Positions 45,101-54,062 of a stretch of 64,000 bases of DNA are shown here, one piece after another. This DNA is from Psychrobacter sp. GTDB taxonomy: Bacteria; Pseudomonadota; Gammaproteobacteria; Pseudomonadales; Moraxellaceae. Both the position numbers and the translations under genes were made by a program. The stretch lies in assembly GCA_018260445.1 (NCBI GenBank), contig JAGLBE010000005.1, positions 62,001-126,000 on the forward strand, read 5' to 3'. The notes beneath the pieces were generated by a model. That model did no database searches and had not been told where the DNA came from. It saw only the letters and a program-made list of their open reading frames with translations. Every line of letters begins with the position of its first letter. The first letter of the stretch is position 1.

Positions 45101-46909
45101 CTACCAATCCAAGCGAATATCATAGTGCCGCGTTTTATTTTCTGGCAGTACCGGCGCCGTTGCCTCATCCACCTCTTGATAGACATTGGTCGCTGGGGTG
45201 ATATTGGCGTCACGACCTTGGATAAAATCTTGGTCTGCCACTATGGTCATATAGGCTTTGTTTAAATCCAGTGCCCGCTCGACACTTGGGGTAATCAGGG
45301 TATACACGTCTTTACCTTTTACTTTGTCAGCAATGGGTTGGTTTTGGTCATTAAACCAACGGTTTAACATTTCCACGTTTTGTCGAAACTCGTCGCCGCC
45401 GCCCACCGCACTCATATAGTTAAAAATCTCGCCCTGTTGCATGCCCACATTGGGCGCATCGCTCATGCCTTTTAAATTAATATAGCCCCAGCCTTTGGCG
45501 CCGGTTACTTTGCGCCCAAAGGCAAAGGTTTGGTCAATGGTGCTGCCAATGGTGGTGTGACAGCCCATACAAAAAGCGGTTTCTTCTTGGGTTTGCTGTC
45601 TGAGCGAGCCAGTCTTGTCTTCGATATAACCTTGTAATACCCAGCCAAAGTTATTGCTGCTGCCCGCTTCTGCGCGGTAAGTATAGCTGGGCAAAGCCCC
45701 GCCTGCTTTTTCTTGCTCTTCTTTGCCATAGCGCGAACGCAAATCCGCTTCGCTATAAAATTGGCTTTTTTTCATGTAACGCAGCTCTTTGAAACGTGGC
45801 GGATTAAAAATCTCTCCATCTTTTTTAATTCCCACGTAGCGCACGCTATGAATAAACTCGACGCCTTCTGGGTATAACATTTTATGGGTTTGACGGTCTT
45901 TAGCGCCGCCCACATAGTGGTCTTGGGCCTTAATTTGGGTGACTGTGGTGAGCTGATTATCGCCATTTAAATCCTGACAGGCTTTGGTCTCATCAATCGG
46001 CAAAGTGCTAATGGTGGTTAAATCCTTGATACTCATCTCCATAATCGATAAGTTCGCCAAATAAGCGTCTTTACTGTATTGACCGTCACAGCTTTGGCGA
46101 AAGGCGGCAGGCAACCTAACAATCACATCGTCGGTTGAGCCATTGGTTGGCCAAAAGGTGCTAGGAAATGGCTTGTAGTTAAAGGCCACCCAGCCGCTAT
46201 CGTCTTTGGCAAAGCCAGTTTTGTCAAACGCATCTGCGCCTAGTTGAAAATTGGCAATATTGGGCACATAGTCCTGCCAATTGGTTTGGGTGTTGATGCG
46301 CTCGACCAAGGGGCTATAGTTATCGGTATAAATATAATCAATCACCGCTTGGTCACTAATTTTTGCCATGCGCGTGCGGCGATCTTCAAACAAATTGCTC
46401 CAATGGTTATGCTTGCCAATATCGGAAAACGCATAGGCGCGTTGTAAATCGCCATCGTTCATGGCATTAGGGCGCGACAAGGGGTCATAGCTTTGATGAC
46501 AGGTCATGCACGGGTTGTACTTGTTTTCATGTTTGGTGTAGCACTGTGGCGGTATCACCGCTTCTAAGTTGTAAATGCGTGGGCTGGATGGAGCAGCTAT
46601 CGACCCTTGTACTTGTTTTTGGATATTGTTCGGATAATTGTTGCTGTCTGGAAAGGTGAGCGTACTCAATAACTGCTCGGTACTTTCTGGTCGTGGGGTA
46701 TGTGGGGTATCGGTTGCTAGGTCAGGTTGCGCCATGGTTGGCTGTGCTTGCGGGCTACCGCTATCATCTTGACAGGCAACGAGGCCGATAAGGCCAAACC
46801 CTATTGCAGCGGCGAGAGTGCCTTTTTTAAGGTTCAAGCAGGCGGGTAGCACAGCAGGGGCAGCAAAAGGTTGCTGCGCAGCTTGGGATAGGGGGTGTAG
46901 TTGCATCAT
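45101..46909 (-). CDS. Diheme c-type cytochrome lipoprotein
   Basis: A 602-aa exported protein. The N-terminus has a basic-hydrophobic signal and lipobox GLVAC (C46), after an unusually long lead of about 27 residues; a TTG at codon 25 would give a normal lipoprotein signal. Two CxxCH heme sites are seen: CMTCH (134-138) and CMGCH (447-451). The long spacing and large size recall peroxidase-like or c-type redox proteins, but no closer family is recognised. It lies downstream of the phoX-like gene on the same strand, behind a terminator. No cytochrome oxidase genes are near. Confidence 0.75.
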   Translation of the reverse strand: MMQLHPLSQAAQQPFAAPAVLPACLNLKKGTLAAAIGFGLIGLVACQDDSGSPQAQPTMAQPDLATDTPHTPRPESTEQLLSTLTFPDSNNYPNNIQKQVQGSIAAPSSPRIYNLEAVIPPQCYTKHENKYNPCMTCHQSYDPLSRPNAMNDGDLQRAYAFSDIGKHNHWSNLFEDRRTRMAKISDQAVIDYIYTDNYSPLVERINTQTNWQDYVPNIANFQLGADAFDKTGFAKDDSGWVAFNYKPFPSTFWPTNGSTDDVIVRLPAAFRQSCDGQYSKDAYLANLSIMEMSIKDLTTISTLPIDETKACQDLNGDNQLTTVTQIKAQDHYVGGAKDRQTHKMLYPEGVEFIHSVRYVGIKKDGEIFNPPRFKELRYMKKSQFYSEADLRSRYGKEEQEKAGGALPSYTYRAEAGSSNNFGWVLQGYIEDKTGSLRQQTQEETAFCMGCHTTIGSTIDQTFAFGRKVTGAKGWGYINLKGMSDAPNVGMQQGEIFNYMSAVGGGDEFRQNVEMLNRWFNDQNQPIADKVKGKDVYTLITPSVERALDLNKAYMTIVADQDFIQGRDANITPATNVYQEVDEATAPVLPENKTRHYDIRLDW

Positions 46910-46950
46910 AAAGGCCTTGTTGCGATACCTTGTGGCTAAGGCGAGTTAAT

Positions 46951-46984
46951 TAAAAAAGGTCTAGAAAGTATGCTTCCTAGACCT
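46951..46984 (-). terminator. Intrinsic terminator between phoX and the cytochrome gene
   Basis: AGGTCTAG (46957-46964) pairs with CTAGACCT (46977-46984); on the reverse strand it is followed by TTTTTTA. It lies about 50 nt after the phoX stop and just before the diheme gene start. Confidence 0.8.
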
Positions 46985-47032
46985 CAAGGTGATGGCGACT
47001 GTGTTGATGTCTGTGATGCGTCGGGTTGGTGA

Positions 47033-48775
47033 CTATTTAGCCATCGCGTCTTTGAACACCCAAAGCATATTGTTTTGATGATAGCTGGTATCCTCACCAA
47101 CCAGCACCCGCCCATCGTCTAAAACGACAATGTTATCTGGGTTTGATATGGCGTTGGTCGCACACTGATTGGTCTTGTCAGCGCCATCATACTTACCACC
47201 GATGAGCGCCGGCTCCATCCGCGTGGTATCCACCAAGCCATCTTTCATGGTCAGTTTCATGCGGTATACCGCACCGCATTTGCCGTTGGTGCCATCAAGC
47301 TTGATATCGCCTTTATCATCACTCATGGTTTTAGAGTAATCAGACATCGCCATATACATAAAGGCAGGCTTACCCGCGTCTAACTGCGATTTGGCCAGCT
47401 TGTAATTGATATTAACGCCTTCCATTTTATTAAATTCGCCCGTTGCGCCTTTGGCGACGGCCGCTTTACGCGATTCTAAAAACGCTTCACGGTTGTCTGT
47501 GTTCGGGCTTTTGCCAGCAGCCCAAGCCGTTACTTGCGCATCGCTGATGAATTTTTTATCGCCTAATGTACCATCATAAGAACGAATCGCTGCTTCGATA
47601 TCAGCTTCTTTAGCATGCGCAAGTTTTATCCAAGTGATATCAAAGCCCGCTTTGGCAGGGTCGCTGCCGCCGGTTTGGGTAACTTTAGCGGCATATAACG
47701 TGCCGGCAGATAAGTCGTTGGCGACATCCGCCACAAACTTAAAGAATACGGTACCGGTACCATCATCGCTTAAAAATACGGTACGATTATCGGGCATCAC
47801 TACCGCATTTTCGTGAGAGAAACGGCCTAATACTTCGTGTTTATTAACTTTAACCCCACTCACGCTCAATGACTTGGCCGTGCCATTGACACCAATTTCG
47901 GTGATATAACCATAGTCATAAGGGTTCGCCCACTTGGTGGTGGCGGTAGGGGTAGGGTTGCTGCTGTTGATAAAGCCTCTATAGGTGGCCGCCGCAAGAG
48001 GATTGGTGTCAGTAGGATTAAACCAGTCAGCCGTATTGTCAAAATACAACTCTTCTGAGGTTAATGGCGTACCCCATGGGCTGACCGTGCCAAAACAGTT
48101 GACCCAAGTGCCGTTCACTGAGCTAAAGTCGAGCATGCCATGTGCCGTTTTGGTGCCAAAACCACTGCCTTGTTTAAAATTTGCTAAATGCAGGCGGCTC
48201 ATGCCACCGGGGCGGTCTTCCCAGTTGGTATAAAGAAAATAGCCATTGTCTGTGCCATCGGAAATAACGCCGTTAAAATCAGGGTCGTTAGAGCTTTTGA
48301 TTTCAGTACCAGTGGCAGATAAAATTGAACCAATATTTTGTCCAGCGACTGACATATCGCCTTTTTGAGCCAATACTTGGTAGTCACCCGCAGCGACTCT
48401 AATCAATTGCTTCTCTGCATCACTGCTAGGCAGTGCTAACTCTGCAGCATCGACCACTTGGCTAACCGGAACCGTAACGGCGCCAATAGTACCTTTATTG
48501 AACTTTTTGCCAGCGGCATTGGCAGTGTTGTTGGTATCGTCAGGATGCTGGGCATTAAAAAACAGCTCATTATTGGGGGTGACAAATATACCAGTCACTT
48601 CTGCCCCAAGCGGCAAAGTCGCAATACGTTTTAAGCTGGATTGATCGGCTGGGGTAGTGCCTCCACCCGTATTACCAGTATTAAATACACTATCATTATT
48701 ATCATCGTTACAAGCACTTAGGCTTATGGCCGATAAAACAGCGAGGGCTAGGGTAGCACGCTTGAAGTTGCTCAT
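47033..48775 (-). CDS. phoX: PhoX-family (DUF839) phosphatase lipoprotein
   Basis: A 580-aa predicted calcium/iron-dependent alkaline phosphatase of the PhoX (DUF839) family. Signal and lipobox ISLSAC (C22) suggest membrane anchoring. A beta-propeller of repeated strands includes VMPDNRTVFLSDDGTGTVFFKF, FNKMEGVNINYK and the C-terminal NPDNIVVLDDGRVLVGED. It is preceded by three 11-bp-spaced Pho-box-like heptamers (48917-48945), so phosphate-starvation control is likely. Substrate specificity (phosphomonoesters) is known for the family only. Confidence 0.83.
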   Translation of the reverse strand: MSNFKRATLALAVLSAISLSACNDDNNDSVFNTGNTGGGTTPADQSSLKRIATLPLGAEVTGIFVTPNNELFFNAQHPDDTNNTANAAGKKFNKGTIGAVTVPVSQVVDAAELALPSSDAEKQLIRVAAGDYQVLAQKGDMSVAGQNIGSILSATGTEIKSSNDPDFNGVISDGTDNGYFLYTNWEDRPGGMSRLHLANFKQGSGFGTKTAHGMLDFSSVNGTWVNCFGTVSPWGTPLTSEELYFDNTADWFNPTDTNPLAAATYRGFINSSNPTPTATTKWANPYDYGYITEIGVNGTAKSLSVSGVKVNKHEVLGRFSHENAVVMPDNRTVFLSDDGTGTVFFKFVADVANDLSAGTLYAAKVTQTGGSDPAKAGFDITWIKLAHAKEADIEAAIRSYDGTLGDKKFISDAQVTAWAAGKSPNTDNREAFLESRKAAVAKGATGEFNKMEGVNINYKLAKSQLDAGKPAFMYMAMSDYSKTMSDDKGDIKLDGTNGKCGAVYRMKLTMKDGLVDTTRMEPALIGGKYDGADKTNQCATNAISNPDNIVVLDDGRVLVGEDTSYHQNNMLWVFKDAMAK

Positions 48776-48916
48776 TATTTTATACCTTTATATCAGGTCG
48801 TTTGGGGTTGCTAAACAGAAGGCAGAAACCAGTGACTTCTGTTAGCGCACCTAGGATGGCGGGCAATTGCATTGTAGTTTCTGTAAGCAATAGTAGAGAC
48901 ACTTTATTAATAAAAG

Positions 48917-48945
48917 ATGACATTACTGTGACTATTGTATGAAAC
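48917..48945 (-). promoter_or_regulatory. Candidate triple Pho box upstream of phoX
   Basis: On the reverse strand GTTTCAT, TAGTCAC and ATGTCAT (48945-48939, 48934-48928, 48923-48917) are spaced exactly 11 bp apart, as PhoB half-sites are; they match CTGTCAT at 5, 4 and 6 of 7 positions. A TAAAGT about 10 nt downstream could be the -10. The ATG is 142 nt downstream. Confidence 0.5.
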
Positions 48946-49030
48946 AGGATATTAAGCGGTCATTAAATGTGCCTTGCCAAATTGGCGCAAGCTTATGAGG
49001 ATATGACCTGCGAAGGCAAACTGGCGGCCA

Positions 49031-49062
49031 AAATAAAAAAACGCCAGCAATGGCTGACGTTT
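49031..49062 (-). terminator. Intrinsic terminator of proA
   Basis: AAACGCCAGC (49038-49047) pairs with GCTGACGTTT (49053-49062), with one mismatch. On the reverse strand it is followed by TTTTTTATTT. Confidence 0.75.
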
Positions 49063-49152
49063 TATATAAAGACTACTTTACATAGCTACTGTTTATAGAA
49101 TCTTGCTATCTGTAGAATAGAGGCTGCACGCTGTTGCGCCGCCCTTTAACCC

Positions 49153-50451
49153 TTAGCTGCGTATTTCGCCATGCCCATACACAATCCACTTTTGCGAGGT
49201 CAACCCATGAAGGCCTACCGGACCACGCGCATGGATTTTATCGGTAGAAATACCAATCTCTGCCCCGAGTCCATACTCAAAACCGTCGGCAAAGCGGCTT
49301 GAGGCATTAATCATCACACTGGCCGAATCGACTTCACGGATAAAACGCTGTGACTTGGTATAGTTGTCGGTAATAATCACATCGGTATGGTGACTGCCGT
49401 GGGTATTGATATGACTGATGGCCGCATCCAACCCGTCAATCACTTTGACGGCTAAAATAGGGGCTAAATATTCGGTATCCCAATCTTCTTCACTGGCATC
49501 ACTTATATGCCCAGCAAGTTTAGCATTGTCTTGTAAAATCGCTTTGGCGTTAGCATCGACTCGCAATTGCATGGCGTTATCGGCGGCCACAATGGCTTCA
49601 GCAATATCCGGTAGCAAGGTGGTGGCAATGGCTGTATCAACCAGCAAGGTCTCCATCGTATTGCAAGTGCCATAACGCTGCGTTTTGGCATTCACGCTAA
49701 TGCTCACTGCAATCTTTGCATCGGCATCGCTGTCAATATAGGTGTGACAGTTGCCATCTAAATGCTTAATGACTGGCACTTTGGCATCTTGACTGATGCG
49801 CTGAATCAAACCTTTGCCGCCACGGGGCACAATCACATCAACAAACTTGGTCATGGTGATAAGCTCGCCCACCGCTGCACGGTCTGTGGTTTGTAGCACT
49901 TGCACGCCGTATTCTGGCAATCCGGCCTCTTGTAAGCCGGCTAAAATACACGTGGCAATGGCTTGGTTTGAGGCAAAAGCCTCAGAGCCGCCCCGCAAAA
50001 TAATCGCGTTGCCAGATTTTAGTGCCAGTGACGCCGCCTCTAAGGTAACATTGGGGCGAGATTCATAAATCATCCCCACAACCCCAAGTGGCACCCGCAT
50101 TTTACCAAGCTGAATACCTGAGGGGCGAAAGGTCATATCGGTCACTTCGCCGATGGGGTCGGGCAGGTTTGCCACGTCTTTTAAGCCGGCAAGCATCGCC
50201 GCAAATTGCGCTTCGGTTAATTCTAAGCGGTCTAATAGTGCCGCATCCAGGTTATTTTTTTTACCATTTTCCATGTCGATGGTGTTGGCCGCTAAAATGT
50301 CGCTTTTGGCGTTCAATAATTGGTCATGAATGGCGAGTAGGGCGTTATTTTTATCGCCCGTATTGGCGGCAGCAAGGTGACGGGAAGCGGCTCTCGCTTG
50401 TTTGCCCACTTGTTGCATATAGTCGGTAATGTTGGTAATCGCTTGGGTCAT
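49153..50451 (-). CDS. proA: Gamma-glutamyl phosphate reductase ProA
   Basis: NADPH-dependent reduction of glutamyl phosphate, second step of proline synthesis. [39 protein letters not shown] and the catalytic-cysteine region [13 protein letters not shown] are diagnostic, and the C-terminus has [20 protein letters not shown]. The ATG at 50451 has AGGA 6 nt upstream and gives 432 aa; a longer reading frame upstream has no family match. proB is not adjacent. Confidence 0.96.
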   Translation of the reverse strand: MTQAITNITDYMQQVGKQARAASRHLAAANTGDKNNALLAIHDQLLNAKSDILAANTIDMENGKKNNLDAALLDRLELTEAQFAAMLAGLKDVANLPDPIGEVTDMTFRPSGIQLGKMRVPLGVVGMIYESRPNVTLEAASLALKSGNAIILRGGSEAFASNQAIATCILAGLQEAGLPEYGVQVLQTTDRAAVGELITMTKFVDVIVPRGGKGLIQRISQDAKVPVIKHLDGNCHTYIDSDADAKIAVSISVNAKTQRYGTCNTMETLLVDTAIATTLLPDIAEAIVAADNAMQLRVDANAKAILQDNAKLAGHISDASEEDWDTEYLAPILAVKVIDGLDAAISHINTHGSHHTDVIITDNYTKSQRFIREVDSASVMINASSRFADGFEYGLGAEIGISTDKIHARGPVGLHGLTSQKWIVYGHGEIRS

Positions 50452-51005
50452 AACTTGTCCTAATAAAGAGTTTGCTAGTAGTTTGCCTAGTTTAGTATAG
50501 CCTTGTTGACCAAAAATGATAGGCAACGCACCAAAAAATAAATACCCCTTTCTGCGCAATATGTGAGTAAAGTATTGATACTAGGGGGATTGAGTGTTTT
50601 TAACGGCATTTTAGCGGCTGATTTTTTTGTAAGGTTAAATCGCTATTAACCTTGCATCGGTGTATGACTAGCGTCTATATAGCATTTTGCGCAGGCATCT
50701 ATAGCCCCTTCACCCGTTCTCACAAACCGCTACTAAAACCCTCTAAAAACTCCCTATAAAACATAAGGGTAAACGCTTATCCTTTATCGCGTTAGGCATT
50801 GTTGATGATGTCAATGATGAAGTAGCCAAGTTGTTATTCAGGTATACAGAAGTGTGCCTGAAGTGTGCCTATAGTCAACAAAATAACGAGTCGCAAATGT
50901 TGATGTGACTTTTTATTCTTGCGATAGACATCCTTCTGTTAACTGTCAATAAGTCGCTACAAACATATTGCTGGAATACCAGTCTTAATTTAAGAAGAGG
51001 ATCGT
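50452..51005. other. proA to lipoprotein intergenic region
   Basis: No gene seen. It ends with AAGAAGAGGATCGT, a strong ribosome-binding site for the lipoprotein gene. Confidence 0.4.
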
Positions 51006-51458
51006 ATGAGTATATTTAATAAATCAATTTTCAGTAAAGTGGTCATAATGGCTGTATTGGTTGTTGCTGTTACCGCCTGTAGCAGCCCTGAAAAAGATGC
51101 TGAAGTTCGTGAAGAGCCTGCGATGCCAATAGATGCCCAACAACGCGTGACCCAAGATGCGGCGCAAACGGATCCTGCCGCTGCTACAGGTATCACGATG
51201 GACGCCGAACATCCGATGACGGATACAACAGCCGACGCTGCTCACAGCACGACTATGCCAAAAACAGCAACGCCAAAAACAGCAACGCCAGAAACAGCAA
51301 CGCCAGATACAGCAACCGCTGATGCGTCAATGGCAGCGGGCGCCGATACGATGGCCACCCCTGATGCTGGTGCGATGGGTACGGACCAAACCGGTACTAC
51401 AGATAAGGCTGCTGTTGCGGATGGTACAGATACTGAAGAGAACGTTTCTACATATTAG
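51006..51458 (+). CDS. Repeat-bearing small lipoprotein
   Basis: A 150-aa lipoprotein: signal with lipobox AVTAC (C25). The mature part is Ala/Thr/Asp-rich with four consecutive PxTAT pentapeptides from a 15-bp repeat (51258-51317), then more Ala-Asp-Thr repeats, with no folded domain visible. It is probably an extended or linker-type envelope protein; no function is recognised. A perfect terminator follows at 51652. Confidence 0.72.
   Translation: MSIFNKSIFSKVVIMAVLVVAVTACSSPEKDAEVREEPAMPIDAQQRVTQDAAQTDPAAATGITMDAEHPMTDTTADAAHSTTMPKTATPKTATPETATPDTATADASMAAGADTMATPDAGAMGTDQTGTTDKAAVADGTDTEENVSTY
51258..51317 (+). repeat. 15-bp in-frame tandem repeat in the lipoprotein, 4 copies
   Basis: Two identical copies of CCAAAAACAGCAACG and two variants encode PKTAT, PKTAT, PETAT and PDTAT. 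Confidence 0.92.
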
Positions 51459-51903
51459 GTTAGTGGCTTGCTCGCAATGTTTGGCGTGGGCTACTGTGTA
51501 AGCCCAGTAGGGTTAAAAATTGCATCAGTAGCTGGGTTACAAGTGCACCTCTCACCTCTATAGTTTAGGGGATTCGTAATAGGTTAAGCGTAGGGACATT
51601 GACCCATCGCTTAAATAATTATAGCGACAAATCAATAACGTCATTTCTTTTAAAACCAGCCACTTTGGCTGGTTTTTTGCATTTATGTGGTGAGACCCAG
51701 ATTAAACGGGCGCTTGCCTAAAAATTTTGTCAAATTGGCCACGCAAACAAAAAAAATGCACTATTAAGCTTCATATTTGGCGTAGATTTAGTGCAGATAA
51801 CGCTTTAAAATGGTTAAAGATTTTAAAATTGCTAGGGCAAGCGTCCCCTGTCTCGCACCTTGTACCGACCTCAGCGTTAAATTTTTTGGATAACTTATTT
51901 GTT
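51459..51903. other. Lipoprotein to hisP-like gene region
   Basis: It contains the terminator at 51652-51678 and then the leader of the transporter gene. An in-frame extension of that gene to 51727 has no ABC-family match, so I treat it as leader. Confidence 0.5.
51652..51678 (+). terminator. Intrinsic terminator of the lipoprotein gene
   Basis: AAAACCAGCC (51652-51661), ACTTT loop, GGCTGGTTTT (51667-51676), then TT: a perfect 10-bp stem. It lies about 190 bp after the stop. Confidence 0.88.
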
Positions 51904-52767
51904 ATGTCACAAACCATACCTCGTCCCCCGTCAGCAAAGCCATCAGTAAACCCATCAGCAAATCAAGCGCTAACAGAACGACCTATCGCTCTAGATTTAC
52001 AAAATATTCATAAAAGCTATGGCGCACTTGAGGTATTAAAAGGCGTGTCCTTAACCGCTTATGATGGCGATGTCATCTCGATATTGGGATCTTCTGGCTC
52101 GGGGAAATCGACGCTATTACGCTGTGTCAATTTATTGGAAAAACCGAATCAGGGTAAGATTATTTTAGGCACCGAAGTGCTGGATTTAGTGCCCAACAAA
52201 CAGGGCGAGTTAAAAGCCGCCAAGCAAAAGCAGTTAGAAAGCTTGCGGGCTCGGGTGGGTTTTGTGTTCCAAAACTTTAATTTATGGCCGCATAAAACCA
52301 TCTTGGCAAACATTATCGAAGGGCCCACCCAGGTTTTAAAAGTAAGCAAGGATAAGGCCATTAGCGAGGGTGAAGCCTTACTCGATAAAGTGGGTTTGCT
52401 GGATAAAAAAGACGCCTATCCGGACAATTTGTCAGGTGGACAGCGCCAGCGTGTTGCAATTGCGCGTGCTTTGGCCATGAAGCCACAAGTGCTTTTGTTT
52501 GATGAGCCCACCTCAGCGTTAGACCCCGAGCTGGTCAATGAGGTATTGGCGGTGATGCGTGATTTGGCGGCCGAGGGGCGCACGATGTTGATTGTGACCC
52601 ATGAGATGCGGTTTGCTCGTGATGTGTCGAGCAAAGTGGTGTTTTTGCACCAAGGCCGGATAGAGGAGATGGGTACGCCCGAGCAAATCTTTGATGCGCC
52701 CAAGTCGCCTCGGGTACAGGCGTTTATGGCCTCACACCATGCCGATGCCAATCACCGTATCCTCTAA
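51904..52767 (+). CDS. hisP: Amino acid ABC transporter ATPase (HisP-like)
   Basis: ATP-binding subunit of a polar/basic amino acid importer. Walker [10 protein letters not shown] is residues 62-70. The Q-loop ([11 protein letters not shown]), signature [16 protein letters not shown], Walker [14 protein letters not shown] and switch His (VTHEMRFA) are all present. The ATG at 51904 gives 287 aa, including about 35 N-terminal Pro/Ser-rich residues. It heads a cluster with a binding protein and two HisQ/HisM-like permeases; the 329-bp gap before the binding protein hints at a second promoter. Confidence 0.92.
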   Translation: MSQTIPRPPSAKPSVNPSANQALTERPIALDLQNIHKSYGALEVLKGVSLTAYDGDVISILGSSGSGKSTLLRCVNLLEKPNQGKIILGTEVLDLVPNKQGELKAAKQKQLESLRARVGFVFQNFNLWPHKTILANIIEGPTQVLKVSKDKAISEGEALLDKVGLLDKKDAYPDNLSGGQRQRVAIARALAMKPQVLLFDEPTSALDPELVNEVLAVMRDLAAEGRTMLIVTHEMRFARDVSSKVVFLHQGRIEEMGTPEQIFDAPKSPRVQAFMASHHADANHRIL

Positions 52768-53096
52768 CGCTCTTGTAACCATACTGCTCAATAAAATAAG
52801 TAGCACAGCACCAGTTAGCAAGGTTCCAAATTGCCAAACCTAGCATTCTGCTAGGGGTGGCTATATCGCGTAGGACGTATGAGCAAAATATGGTTTGCGT
52901 CAGATACACTCAAAAATAAAAGATTTGTCTTTACAACTTAGGTCAGGTATTCTTTTTGTCATCCATCTGTATGCGCTTTTTATCTTCACCCTTGAAGTTA
53001 TTGACACGGCCTATTTAAAAAACGCCATTTATTTAAGACATCTGGCGCTATATTTAAGCAGTATTCACAACTAGGATCACTAATAGGATAGTCTCT
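52768..53096. other. hisP-hisJ intergenic region
   Basis: AT-rich with no gene. It may hold a separate promoter for the binding-protein and permease genes, but no box pair is convincing. Confidence 0.35.
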
Positions 53097-53927
53097 ATGC
53101 AACATATTAATACGTTACCAAGCACAGGTTTTAATACCTTTATCAAGTCAGCCGCCGTTTTAGCAACGGGGCTATCGCTGAGCCTATTGGTCGGCTGTAA
53201 CAAAGCGGAGCAAACCTCCGCTGCTGCACCCGAGGCAGCAGCGACAGCACCGGCGGGTGAGCAAGCGTCAATCCGTATCGCCACCGAGGGTGCATATGCG
53301 CCATTTAATATGACGGACAGTAGCGGCAAGTTAATAGGCTTTGATGTTGAGCTGGTGAATGCGTTATGCGCTGAGATGAAGGCAAAGTGCGAGGTTGTCG
53401 CTCAAGATTGGGATAATATTATTCCAGGTCTAAAAACAGGCAAATACGATGCCGTGATTGCTGGCATGTCTATCACCCCAGAGCGCGCCGAACAGGTCGA
53501 CTTTAGCGACTCTTATTTTAAAAATTCTTTGGTCTTTGTTGCTAAAAAAGACAGTACGCTGAATCCAGAGGATAAGCCGGCGTTAGAAAAGGTCACCTTG
53601 GGAACGCAGCGAGCGACTATCGCCTCACAGTGGATAAAAGAGAATCTACCCAAAACAGACACTAAATTATATGACACCATTGGTGATGCCTTTTTAGATT
53701 TAGAAGCCGGGCGTTTAGATGCTATTTTGGCGGATACGGCACCTGTGGTGAACTGGTTGAGTACGGGTAAGCCTGATTTTGCGGTCATTGGCAAAGAGAT
53801 TGATAATAACGATAATTTTGGTATTGCTGTGCGTAAGGGTGACCCGTTAAAAGACAAATTTAATACCGCCTTGGCGACGCTTAAAGCAAATGGCACATAT
53901 GAGCAGATTAAATCGCACTATTTCTAG
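53097..53927 (+). CDS. hisJ: Periplasmic amino acid-binding lipoprotein (HisJ/ArtJ-like)
   Basis: A 276-aa solute-binding protein. Signal and lipobox LLVGC (C34); an Ala/Thr-rich linker follows. The SBP_bac_3 fold begins with IRIATEGAYAPFNMTDSSGKLIGFDVELVNAL, then AQDWDNIIPGLKTGKYDAVIAGMSITPERAEQVDFS, as in lysine/arginine/ornithine-binding proteins. It precedes hisQ- and hisM-like permeases and follows the ATPase gene. The specificity for basic amino acids is inferred from the family and the permease similarity. Confidence 0.92.
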   Translation: MQHINTLPSTGFNTFIKSAAVLATGLSLSLLVGCNKAEQTSAAAPEAAATAPAGEQASIRIATEGAYAPFNMTDSSGKLIGFDVELVNALCAEMKAKCEVVAQDWDNIIPGLKTGKYDAVIAGMSITPERAEQVDFSDSYFKNSLVFVAKKDSTLNPEDKPALEKVTLGTQRATIASQWIKENLPKTDTKLYDTIGDAFLDLEAGRLDAILADTAPVVNWLSTGKPDFAVIGKEIDNNDNFGIAVRKGDPLKDKFNTALATLKANGTYEQIKSHYF

Positions 53928-53953
53928 GGCTAGGGCTAGGGCTAGGGCTAGGG
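53924..53953. repeat. CTAGGG hexamer array, 5 copies, over the hisJ stop
   Basis: Five CTAGGG units start at 53924 and include the hisJ stop TAG (53925-53927). A degenerate CAAAGGCTAAG follows. Confidence 0.95.
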
Positions 53954-54062
53954 CAAAGGCTAAGCCCAGTGGTGCTTTTAAGGTAGCATACTTTAAAAGC
54001 AACTATACATGCGCCAACTTGGCCTATGAGGCCGCGCTTAACCAACTTTGGATGCTGATGAC

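Larger units (their letters stand above)
48776..49152. other. proA-phoX intergenic region
   Basis: It contains the Pho-box-like region near phoX and the proA terminator (49031-49062). No gene seen. Confidence 0.5.

Noticed and set aside
49814..50068. 84-codon forward frame inside proA
   Set aside because: Antisense shadow of the conserved ProA frame.
53924..53953. Real telomeric sequence or linear-replicon end
   Set aside because: The CTAGGG array has only five copies, lies inside an operon, and flanking genes continue on both sides.
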